Part shown: positions 27,154 through 34,900 of the stretch, piece after piece
Layout of the letters: each line of letters opens with the position of its first letter
Numbering within the stretch: position 1 is the first letter of the stretch
NCBI GenBank assembly: GCA_023229245.1
Contig: JALNZU010000001.1
Location: 1 to 64,000, forward strand
Origin: Bacteroidales bacterium
Lineage (GTDB): Bacteria > Bacteroidota > Bacteroidia > Bacteroidales > F082
Direction of reading: 5' to 3'
DNA: 64,000 nucleotides
The notes under the pieces: generated by a model
Seen by the model: only the letters and a program-made list of their open reading frames with translations
What the model was told of the DNA's origin: nothing
Database searches by the model: none
Position numbers and translations under genes: made by a program

Positions 27154-28656
27154 ATGAAAACAAAACTCACAATTTTAGGACTTTCCCTGACTTTCTTCGC
27201 ATTTTTTATGTATCCGCCATCAGCAATCGCACATGATGCTGTTACAGAAACAATGTACACTCAGTTAGTACAAGAAGCTCTGGCAGCTACATCATTCGAT
27301 CCTGCTGACTTAAGCTTCACCCTGAGCACGGATCATTTTCTTTGCCAAGGACAAGAAACTATTGCTCACAAATTTCTGATTGCCCGTGATGCCATAGTTG
27401 CAGTAGTTCGTACCAACCATCCAAATTTTGATCAACTCATGCAAAACGGATACAGCTTATCCATGATAGAAGAAGCCACTAAATATTCTATGACATTTGC
27501 CGGTGCAGAGATTATCGAGCTGCTCAACCAACGCTTGTCCGTATCCATTGATACTCCGGCAGAAGAAAATTTTGAAAGCCTTATCAATACTCTTCAAACC
27601 CATCCTACCTCAATAGGTTTCTGTTACTTGTCAGATTTTATCCGCCATTCACAGCCCGATAACCCGCTGCAACTATTGCCCCTTGACAGGAATGAAAATA
27701 ACAGGATTGATCCTAAGGAAGAGCTTTACGGTTCTGTTGAAAGTTTGCAACATGCATTGTGGACAGGGAAATATCCCCGCATCCTTTCTAATAACTTAGT
27801 TTTGATCAGTCAGGAAGCTCAACTTACCGAAGCTGATATGATCTTTATGAATTGGGTTTTATCTACCACCCATGAAGTGATAGAAGCCAATGGCATGACT
27901 CATATTCGTCATCATGAGTTAATGGCACAAGCCAAGGCTTTGGATACTAACGAACCAGCTGATACAGCTACCGCCAATGATAATTGGGCTATCATCCTGA
28001 TTGTGATAATCAGCGGATTAGCCTTGCTTTCATATGTGATCGTACTGCTGATGCGAGAGCGTACAACTGATCATCTGCCATCAGAAGATACAGTAGAAGA
28101 AGCTTTCTCACCACAATCTTTGTCATGTCCTGAAGGGCTTTTCTACAACAAGACACATACCTGGGCTTTTCAGGAAAAATCAGGGGAAGTGCTGCTTGGA
28201 ATAGATGATTTTATCCGCAAAATCATAGGCAAGGCCGACCGTATTGAACTGCTGAACAAATCAGCTATCATCAACAAAGGCGATGTGTTGGCATCTGTGT
28301 ATCATCAAGGCAAAAAAATACAATTGAGAGCAGCCGTATCCGGCACTATATCTGAAATAAATTCTGATACTCAGCGTATTATGGATAGCGACGACATAGG
28401 TAATTCATGGTTATACAAGATACAGCCTACCAACTGGAGACGTGAGACCGACTTTATGATGATGGCCGACAGCTATAAAAGCTGGATCAAGGAAGAATTC
28501 AGCCGGATCAAGGATTTTCTTGCAGCTATGATGACACCAGCCCAGTTAGGCGTACAACATATAGTACTGCAGGACGGAGGGGAACTGAAAACCGGATTTA
28601 TGCTCGATATGGAACCTGAAATATGGGAAGAATTCGAGAATAGGTTTTTGAAATAA
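27154..28656 (+). CDS. Periplasmic-binding-protein-like domain, TM helix and GcvH-like domain in one protein
   Basis: A 500-residue protein. Order: signal peptide (~1-26, ends SAIAHD); a PstS-like binding domain (~27-270: FLIARDAIVAVVRTNHPNF, IGFCYLSDFI, LPLDRNENNRIDPKEELYG); a TM helix (~285-307, WAIILIVIISGLALLSYVIVLL); then a cytoplasmic GcvH-like lipoyl fold (~325-425; THTWAF, INKGDVLA, AAVSGTISEIN, GNSWLYKIQ) and a C-terminal tail ending EIWEEFENRFL. In an ungapped alignment with GcvH the lipoyl-lysine position is Gly, with Lys-Lys just after it. Its tail is shared with the next gene. I infer a membrane sensor or carrier, not a glycine-cleavage component. Sigma-54 promoter upstream. Confidence 0.75.
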   Translation: MKTKLTILGLSLTFFAFFMYPPSAIAHDAVTETMYTQLVQEALAATSFDPADLSFTLSTDHFLCQGQETIAHKFLIARDAIVAVVRTNHPNFDQLMQNGYSLSMIEEATKYSMTFAGAEIIELLNQRLSVSIDTPAEENFESLINTLQTHPTSIGFCYLSDFIRHSQPDNPLQLLPLDRNENNRIDPKEELYGSVESLQHALWTGKYPRILSNNLVLISQEAQLTEADMIFMNWVLSTTHEVIEANGMTHIRHHELMAQAKALDTNEPADTATANDNWAIILIVIISGLALLSYVIVLLMRERTTDHLPSEDTVEEAFSPQSLSCPEGLFYNKTHTWAFQEKSGEVLLGIDDFIRKIIGKADRIELLNKSAIINKGDVLASVYHQGKKIQLRAAVSGTISEINSDTQRIMDSDDIGNSWLYKIQPTNWRRETDFMMMADSYKSWIKEEFSRIKDFLAAMMTPAQLGVQHIVLQDGGELKTGFMLDMEPEIWEEFENRFLK

Positions 28657-28718
28657 TCAGATGAAACAAACAAGCAAAGGCTATAGCTAACAAATAATAC
28701 ACATTAAAACTCTATCCA

Positions 28719-29435
28719 ATGAACTCAACAGCTCTATTTATTTTAGTACACATCCATTTGATTTCTCTATCCATCGCAGCTTTTATATTGCTGATAGCTT
28801 TGATGGGATATGTCTTTTTCAGGAATAAAAGATTGGAAAAACCTTTTGCACATCAATCCGTACATCCCATAACTGATGTGCCACAGCTGCAATACAGCAG
28901 CAACCATCTTTGGTTATCACAAAGAGCCCCCAAGGACTTATACATAGGTATTGACAATTTCCTGACACGGTTGTTAGGCAAAGCCAGTTTTGTGTCGTGT
29001 GTGGATTCCGGTCAAACCATCAACAAAGGAGATATCCTGGGTTATATCATGCAGGGCAGCAAAAGTTTCACGGTATTGTCACCGCTTTCGGGCAAGGTCA
29101 GGAAACTCAATGATCAGTTTCATCTTGAGGGATGTGATTCAAATCCGATTCCGGGCAACTGGCTTCTACAGCTTCACGCCACCCGATTAAAGCAAGAGTC
29201 AACGCATTTTATTCAACAGGGTGAAATGGCTGCATGGGTGAGATCGGAAGTGATCAGACTCAGGGATTTTCTAGCTGCGTCGCTTTGGAGAAACAATCAA
29301 AGCGCTATGGCCCAAACCTTACAAGACGGAGGTGAGATTATCACCAATTTATTGCATGAAGTGCCGGAAGAGATATGGGTTGATTTTGAGAACGACTTTC
29401 TCAATTTCGATTTTCCGCATTCGCCGGCCTTATGA
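28719..29435 (+). CDS. Membrane-anchored GcvH-like protein
   Basis: A 238-residue paralogue of the GcvH-like half of the preceding gene. It has one N-terminal TM helix (~10-33), a linker, then a lipoyl-type fold (SNHLWLSQ, DLYIGIDNFLTRLLGKA, INKGDILGYIMQGSK, LSPLSGKVRKLN, GNWLLQL) and the same tail: RLRDFLAASL, LQDGGE and EEIWVDFENDFL. The canonical lipoyl-lysine position is Ser, with Lys one residue later, as in its neighbour. It lies 62 bases downstream in the same direction and is followed by a strong terminator, so the two form one operon. No other glycine-cleavage gene (gcvP, gcvT) is in the window. Confidence 0.75.
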   Translation: MNSTALFILVHIHLISLSIAAFILLIALMGYVFFRNKRLEKPFAHQSVHPITDVPQLQYSSNHLWLSQRAPKDLYIGIDNFLTRLLGKASFVSCVDSGQTINKGDILGYIMQGSKSFTVLSPLSGKVRKLNDQFHLEGCDSNPIPGNWLLQLHATRLKQESTHFIQQGEMAAWVRSEVIRLRDFLAASLWRNNQSAMAQTLQDGGEIITNLLHEVPEEIWVDFENDFLNFDFPHSPAL

Positions 29436-29440
29436 TTGAT

Positions 29441-29475
29441 CGGGTTGTGGCGCCTGCCACAACCCGAATTTTTTT
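29441..29475 (+). terminator. Strong terminator after the GcvH-like operon
   Basis: CGGGTTGTGGC (29441-29451) pairs perfectly with GCCACAACCCG (29456-29466) around GCCT, followed by AA and seven T. It separates the sigma-54 operon from the kinase gene. Confidence 0.85.
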
Positions 29476-29482
29476 ATTTTTG
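29475..29482 (+). promoter_or_regulatory. -7 box for the sensor kinase-activator operon
   Basis: TATTTTTG matches TAnnTTTG and begins at the last base of the terminator T-run. The predicted start is near 29489, with a leader of about 14 bases. The regulators thus appear to use the housekeeping sigma factor. Confidence 0.5.
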
Positions 29483-29502
29483 TTCGCTAATATCAGTATA
29501 GG

Positions 29503-31197
29503 ATGGCGGATAAAACTTCCAAGCAAAAGAATAAAGTGCGGAAAAATAAAATCATCAAGAAATACGTACGATTTCATTCTTCGATCTACAGTCGGGTTGT
29601 TATTATCATAGCAGCCTTATCTGCGTTGTTATTAGGAAGTTATGTCATCATCTTCCGTACGGTGAACGAACATTTTCTACAAACACTCATATACCAGAAC
29701 GGTAATAATGTGGGAGCCATTGTTGAAGGTGCGTTGTATCATTCAATGCTCAGAAACGATAAGACTGAGCTATACAACACCCTTGATCTGATCAATACAC
29801 TCTCGGGTATTGATGAGGTGGACCTATACGATAACACCGATTATTTGGTGTATTCCTCTTCATCGAGCACCATACATAATTTTGTAGACCCCGACTGTAT
29901 GAACTGTCATGATGCGCTTGATCAGATATTTCCGGGCGAAGAAAAAACCTATCATATCATAGATGCAAAAAGCAATTGCGGCATGTTTCTCACAGACGAT
30001 AATGAGCGTTATTTATTGATCCGCAATCCCATTTTAAACGAATCATCCTGTTATACAGCCGACTGCCACGCCCATTTCCCAGAGGAAACCCTATTAGGCT
30101 CCTTGATCATTAAAATGCCGCTTGGCCAGATAGATCAGTCAATCAAGGAGTCTTCTAATAAATACTTTTTATTTGCGGTGATCATCACGTTTCTGATCAC
30201 CTCATTTTTAGTCTTTTTCACTCAGAAAAACATTAAACGGCCTTTGCATGCATTGATCAATGCCAGCCTTTCGGTTGCTCGAGGTGAGACTGATACCCGT
30301 CTCAAAGTCAAGCCCGATGAGTTAGATGATATCAAGCTTGTATCGCTCACCTTCAATGAGATGTTGGATAAACTACAAGCTGCCAACTTAGAATTGGAAA
30401 ACTGGTCGCGTCAGTTGGAATACAAGGTTCAAAAAAAGTCGGAAGAGCTGAGCTCCGTTCAAAAAGAGCTTATACAGATAGAACGTATTGCCTCCTTAGG
30501 CAAGCTATCATCTTCGGTTGCCCATGAGCTAAACAACCCTCTTTCTGGTATATTAGTGTACACTAAACTCATACACAAACAATTAAGCAATCCGGATTTG
30601 GATGATGACAAACGACAAAATATATTGAGCAAGCTCAAAATTATTGAAAACGAGACTAAACGCTGTGGCGATATAGTAAAAGGCCTTTTAGATTTTTCAC
30701 GTAAAGACGATTCACGTCAGGAAGTCAGTCATTTACACGAAATTTTAGAAAGCACACATGAGTTGATGCGACATCAAATGAAAATGGCTAATATTGCATT
30801 TCATACGCATTTCATAGCTTCAAACGATTTGATTCAATGCACACCAAACCAGATCAAACAAGCATGTATCGCATTGATTGTCAATGCAAGTGAAGCTATG
30901 CAGTCGCAAGTAAACGGTGAGATAACCCTACATACTTTTAACCCCGACACTGAAACTATTTGTTTGTCAATCATCGACAACGGCAAAGGGATTGATCAGG
31001 AAAACTTAGTCCATATCTTTGAACCTTTCTACTCGACCAAGCACGAAGCCAGCGGCATAGGTTTAGGATTGGCTATAGTTCATGGCATCATTCAAAGCCA
31101 TAAAGCAAAAATTGAGGTAGAATCGGAAGTAGGACAAGGCACAAGTTTCCATATTACATTCCCTTTAATTGAACTAAAAAACAGCAGTCATGCCTGA
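29503..31197 (+). CDS. Sensor histidine kinase with c-type haem motifs in its periplasmic loop
   Basis: A 564-residue kinase. TM1 (~32-51); periplasmic domain (~52-220) containing CMNCH (Cys132, Cys135, His136: CXXCH) and CYTADCH (Cys183, Cys188, His189: CX4CH); TM2 (~221-240); HAMP (~241-295); a coiled coil; HisKA with phospho-acceptor His341 (VAHELNNPL); and HATPase with NASEAM, DNGKGI and GIGLGLAIVHG. The two motifs are the attachment forms of c-type haem, so a redox or gas signal is likely (inference). Its stop overlaps the response-regulator start by 8 bases. It is NtrB-like in its partnership with a sigma-54 activator. Confidence 0.88.
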   Translation: MADKTSKQKNKVRKNKIIKKYVRFHSSIYSRVVIIIAALSALLLGSYVIIFRTVNEHFLQTLIYQNGNNVGAIVEGALYHSMLRNDKTELYNTLDLINTLSGIDEVDLYDNTDYLVYSSSSSTIHNFVDPDCMNCHDALDQIFPGEEKTYHIIDAKSNCGMFLTDDNERYLLIRNPILNESSCYTADCHAHFPEETLLGSLIIKMPLGQIDQSIKESSNKYFLFAVIITFLITSFLVFFTQKNIKRPLHALINASLSVARGETDTRLKVKPDELDDIKLVSLTFNEMLDKLQAANLELENWSRQLEYKVQKKSEELSSVQKELIQIERIASLGKLSSSVAHELNNPLSGILVYTKLIHKQLSNPDLDDDKRQNILSKLKIIENETKRCGDIVKGLLDFSRKDDSRQEVSHLHEILESTHELMRHQMKMANIAFHTHFIASNDLIQCTPNQIKQACIALIVNASEAMQSQVNGEITLHTFNPDTETICLSIIDNGKGIDQENLVHIFEPFYSTKHEASGIGLGLAIVHGIIQSHKAKIEVESEVGQGTSFHITFPLIELKNSSHA

Positions 31198-32530
31198 AAA
31201 AATATCACTTCTCATAGTGGATGATGAAGCCTCGGTACGCGATTCATTAGAAAACTGGTTTCGCGAAGACGGATATGCAGTCCGTTGTGTGGAAAATGCC
31301 AAAACTGCTCTACAACTTCTTGAAGAAGAGAATTTTGATATTATTATTACCGATATAAAAATGCCGGGTATGGATGGTCTGGAGATGCTCAAACGCGTCA
31401 AAAGTCTTATGCCCGAAGCCATAGTAATAGTGATGACGGCTTTTGCCACTGTAGATACAGCAGTACAAGCTCTTAAAGACGGTGCCTTTGATTATGTGAC
31501 CAAGCCTTTTGATCCCGATGACCTATCGCATCTGATACGGAATGCTTCCAGGCAAATAACTTTAAAGGCTGAAAACATCCGGCTCAGGGAGCAGGTTATC
31601 AATCTTGAGAACGTAGAAGACATCATAGGCGATAGTGATCCTATGCGTGATTTGCTCAAAGAGGTACAGCGTGTCGCCCAGTCGAATGCCACCGTTATAC
31701 TCACCGGCGAGAGCGGCACAGGTAAAGAACTGATTGCAAGGGCGATACATGCCAATTCCTCACGTAGGTTTTTCCCTATGATCAGCGTACACTGCGGAGC
31801 ATTGAGCGAAAGTCTGTTGGAAAGTGAACTGTTTGGGCACGAAAAAGGAGCTTTTACCGGTGCGGTATATAACCGTAAAGGGCGTTTTGAGATGGCCGAT
31901 AGCGGTACTATTTTCCTGGATGAAATCGCTACCATCTCACCAAAAATGCAGATTGAGCTGCTCAGGGTATTGGAAACAAAAAGTTTTATGCGTGTAGGAG
32001 GCAATAAGTTGATCACCTCCGATTTTAGAGTTATTTGTGCAACCAATCGCGACTTAAAACAAATGGTTGATGCCGGTACATTCAGGGAAGATCTGTATTA
32101 CCGGCTGAACGTAGTCAATATACGCATCCCGGCTTTGCGGGAAAGGACAAGCGATATCCCCCTGTTGGTAAATTATTTTATCCAAAAGTTCTGTACCTCT
32201 ATGAGCAAAAGTCCGGTAACTATTGAAAAGGCAGCTTTGGAACGACTGCAAGAGTATGATTTCCCGGGTAATGTGCGTGAATTGGAAAATATGATAGAGC
32301 GCGCCATCGTCATAGGGAATGGAAAAGAAATAAAAGTGAGAGACCTGCCATTGTCAAAATCATCAAATATGACGACAGTGGAAAGCTTAGACGAATTAGA
32401 AAAAAAACATATAGTGTTTATGTTGGATAAATACGAATGGAACATATCAAGGACTGCACGTGCACTTGGTATTGACAGGGTAACGCTATATAACAAGATG
32501 CGTAGATATGACATTGAAAAACCTGAATAA
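31190..32530 (+). CDS. NtrC-family sigma-54-dependent response regulator
   Basis: A 446-residue activator. Receiver domain (~1-120; DDE at 11-13, phospho-acceptor Asp55 in TDIKMPGMDG, Lys in VTKPFDPDD); AAA+ domain (~140-370) with Walker A GESGTGKELIARAI, the sigma-54-contacting GAFTGA loop, Walker B GTIFLDEIA and FREDLYYRLNV; and a Fis-type HTH at the end (NISRTARALGIDRVTLYNKM). The gene overlaps the haem-type kinase by 8 bases, so they form one two-component system. The closest sigma-54 promoter in the window is at 27090-27104, with four enhancer-like sites in front of it, making that operon the likely target. Confidence 0.95.
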   Translation: MPEKISLLIVDDEASVRDSLENWFREDGYAVRCVENAKTALQLLEEENFDIIITDIKMPGMDGLEMLKRVKSLMPEAIVIVMTAFATVDTAVQALKDGAFDYVTKPFDPDDLSHLIRNASRQITLKAENIRLREQVINLENVEDIIGDSDPMRDLLKEVQRVAQSNATVILTGESGTGKELIARAIHANSSRRFFPMISVHCGALSESLLESELFGHEKGAFTGAVYNRKGRFEMADSGTIFLDEIATISPKMQIELLRVLETKSFMRVGGNKLITSDFRVICATNRDLKQMVDAGTFREDLYYRLNVVNIRIPALRERTSDIPLLVNYFIQKFCTSMSKSPVTIEKAALERLQEYDFPGNVRELENMIERAIVIGNGKEIKVRDLPLSKSSNMTTVESLDELEKKHIVFMLDKYEWNISRTARALGIDRVTLYNKMRRYDIEKPE

Positions 32531-32575
32531 TCATGTCTCACACCTAAAAACATAGCCAGTAGTCAAGCCTGTACA

Positions 32576-33094
32576 ATGAACCTTATCCGACTGATCAGCT
32601 TAGGGTATTTCGACCGACAATTATTAGAAAACGTTGCCGAAGATGTATCGGCCTGCTTTACCTTGAAAACGGAAACTATAGTACACTTCCACGATTTAGA
32701 ACCATACTACGACTCTAACCGTAGGCAGTACGATGCTAACAGGCTGTTAGCATATATAGAAGCAGAGTTCAGGCAAGAGCATCAAAAAACAATCGGATTG
32801 GTAAGTGTTGATCTATTCATTCCTATACTGACCTATATATTTGGCCAGGCTTATTTGAACGGATATGCGGCTATTGCATCCTTTTATCGCCTGCAGAATG
32901 AGCTATACGGACTTAAGCAAAACAATCTTTTGCTAAAGGACAGATTGGTAAAAGAGATCAACCATGAATTAGGACATTGCTTCGGGTTGATACATTGCTA
33001 TGATCCTTTATGCGTGATGCGTTCAAGCACTTACGTTGAAGATATTGACCAGAAGAGTAAATATTTCTGCACAAAATGCCAGTCGCACCTATAG
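32576..33094 (+). CDS. Archaemetzincin-family zinc metalloprotease
   Basis: A 172-residue cytoplasmic protein (no signal peptide). It carries the complete archaemetzincin signature HELGHCFGLIHC-x4-C-x-M, then a CTKC pair 16 residues after the Met. This combines the metzincin catalytic zinc site with a second, cysteine-based zinc site. The N-terminal half (IRLISLGYFDRQLLENVAED) also fits the family. Substrates are unknown. It lies 45 bases downstream of the sigma-54 activator on the same strand and may be co-transcribed with it. Confidence 0.88.
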   Translation: MNLIRLISLGYFDRQLLENVAEDVSACFTLKTETIVHFHDLEPYYDSNRRQYDANRLLAYIEAEFRQEHQKTIGLVSVDLFIPILTYIFGQAYLNGYAAIASFYRLQNELYGLKQNNLLLKDRLVKEINHELGHCFGLIHCYDPLCVMRSSTYVEDIDQKSKYFCTKCQSHL

Positions 33095-33184
33095 TTTTCG
33101 GTTAGGATCAGAAATTGTTTTAATGTATGCATCAACACTAAAACTCAGTATGTAGTTTGGGTGTCAGGTAGTTGTATTTATTAT

Positions 33185-33904
33185 TTACCAACCTGATGCA
33201 AGCACATCTACCAAATGGATCACTTTTATCGGAAGTTGCTGCTTTTTGGCATATCCCTCCAATTGCATCAGACATTCGAGGTCGGTAGTGATCAGATATT
33301 CGGCGCCGGTATCAATAGCAGCTTGTATTTTCTGATGGGCAAGAGCAACCGACAGTTCTTCAAATTGTTGGGAGAATAATCCATCCGCACCACAGCATGA
33401 TGCAGAATCTTTCATCTCGACTAATTCCAATCCTTTTACTTTTGATAGCAGCATTCGCCCCTGATCAGATAGTGCGTTCTCCGTTTGTAATGAGCAGCTA
33501 TCGTGGTAGGTTACCTTATGCGGGAATGACGCACCAAATTGGGTGAACTGTAATTGGTGCACCAAAAAGTTGCTGATATCCCACACATTACGTACTATGC
33601 GTTTGTATTCTAAATGGCTGGCTGTGTTATGAAACAGCTGATGAAAATGCTTGCGTATGTATGCAACACATGATGCTGCTGGCCCTACTATTGGCCGGTC
33701 ATTCGGAAAGTCGTGAATAAATTTCTCACCCAACACCTTCGCTTCGTCCCAAAAGCCACTTGTAAAGGCTAACTGACCGCAACTTGTTTGTTCAGGATTA
33801 TAATGCACCTCAACGCCCGCCTTCTCTAACAATTTAACAGCATTCATACCGATCGCCGGATAAAATTGATCCACGTAGAAAGGGATCAGCAAGTCAATTA
33901 TCAT
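33185..33904 (-). CDS. LutA/YkgE-like CCG-domain iron-sulfur protein
   Basis: A 239-residue protein of the heterodisulfide-reductase-B-like CCG family, related to LutA of the lactate-utilisation (LutABC) complex. Domain marks: IPFYVDQFYPAIG, QTSCGQLAF (first CCG motif), YHDSCSLQ, and SASCCGADGLF (second CCG motif). Odd: the usual IPCY cysteine is Phe and the first CCG reads SCG, so cluster ligation on that half may be altered. No lutB or lutC is adjacent. The -7 box at 33922-33929 supports the start. Confidence 0.8.
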   Translation of the reverse strand: MIIDLLIPFYVDQFYPAIGMNAVKLLEKAGVEVHYNPEQTSCGQLAFTSGFWDEAKVLGEKFIHDFPNDRPIVGPAASCVAYIRKHFHQLFHNTASHLEYKRIVRNVWDISNFLVHQLQFTQFGASFPHKVTYHDSCSLQTENALSDQGRMLLSKVKGLELVEMKDSASCCGADGLFSQQFEELSVALAHQKIQAAIDTGAEYLITTDLECLMQLEGYAKKQQLPIKVIHLVDVLASGW

Positions 33905-33921
33905 ATCCTTAAAATAAGAAG

Positions 33922-33929
33922 CAAATATA
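33922..33929 (-). promoter_or_regulatory. -7 box for the LutA-like gene
   Basis: The minus strand reads TATATTTG, 18-25 bases upstream of the ATG at 33904. Confidence 0.45.
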
Positions 33930-34026
33930 AAAAACTTCTCATGGTTTTAATAGAATACCTGTGGAATTCCTTCGATGCTCTAAAAATGCACTAAGCAAGG
34001 CTAACACACATAAAATCTATCTATGG

Positions 34027-34788
34027 TTATCTTTTTCGGCTCTTTTTTATCTCTGTTTCAATAAACTCTTCAATAGCCATTGTCATAGAAGGACTTGTTT
34101 TTGTAGGTGCTTCGATATGGAGTTGAAATCCGGCTTGTCGGACAGCTTCGCAGGTTGATTCACCAAACCCGGCAAAAAAGGTATCGCCTTGTTTGTATTT
34201 TGGAAAATTCTTTTGTAACGACTTTATTCCGGCGGGGCTAAAAAACACTATCATATCGTATTCATCTATTTTAATAGATTTCAGGTTCGATGCCACAGTT
34301 TTGTACATCACTGCCTTGGTATATGAAATATTGTTCTGGTCGAGCACATCTGCCATGCTGTCTCTATGAATATCGGAACATGGGAGCAAGAATTTTTCGT
34401 CTTTATGCTTACGCATGACATCAATCAGATCATCAAGTCCTTGTTTACCGAAGAAGATTTTCCGCTTTCTATACTGCACATATTTTTGCAAATAATAAGC
34501 TGTTGACTCGGCCAGGCAGAAATATTTCATACTTTCGGGCACTTCAAAGCGAAGCTCCTGGGCAAGCCTGAAGTAGTGATCAACCGAATTACGGCCGGTC
34601 ATTATAATAGCCGAGTAATCGGCCAGACTCACCCGGTCTTTTCTAAACTCACGTGAGCTAACCCCTTCGATATGAATAAACTTGTGAAAGTCAACGGTGA
34701 GATTATAGGTCTTGGCTAGCTCTCCATAAGGAGATTTCTCTATATCAAGGGGCTGGGGTTGGGAAACAAGAATAGTTTTCAGCTTCAT
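34027..34788 (-). CDS. hemD: Uroporphyrinogen-III synthase
   Basis: It cyclises hydroxymethylbilane to uroporphyrinogen III in haem/corrinoid synthesis. The 253-residue protein shows the divergent HemD fold: KTILVSQPQP at the start, IIMTGRNSVDHYF, FCLAESTAYYLQK, DMIVFFSPAGIKSLQKNF and GFGESTCEAVRQAG. The TTG at 34812 is in frame, but the ATG at 34788 begins the conserved N-terminus. It lies downstream of a DUF4271 gene on the same strand, a common pairing in Bacteroidota. Confidence 0.85.
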   Translation of the reverse strand: MKLKTILVSQPQPLDIEKSPYGELAKTYNLTVDFHKFIHIEGVSSREFRKDRVSLADYSAIIMTGRNSVDHYFRLAQELRFEVPESMKYFCLAESTAYYLQKYVQYRKRKIFFGKQGLDDLIDVMRKHKDEKFLLPCSDIHRDSMADVLDQNNISYTKAVMYKTVASNLKSIKIDEYDMIVFFSPAGIKSLQKNFPKYKQGDTFFAGFGESTCEAVRQAGFQLHIEAPTKTSPSMTMAIEEFIETEIKKSRKR

Positions 34789-34900
34789 AATAGTCAGTTT
34801 TTCCTTATTCAAACATCACCAAATACACTATCGGTACGACCGCTCAACAAAATAACTGAAAAAGACCTTACTTGAATATTGTTTTGTATCAAGTTAAATA

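Noticed and set aside
27154..29435. GcvH-like genes as ordinary glycine-cleavage H proteins
   Set aside because: They are membrane-anchored, lack lysine at the canonical lipoyl site, carry an unusual tail, and no gcvP or gcvT is nearby.
31492..32046. 184-codon minus-strand frame inside the activator gene
   Set aside because: It lies wholly antisense to the AAA+ domain of a clear NtrC-type gene and shows no recognisable domain.
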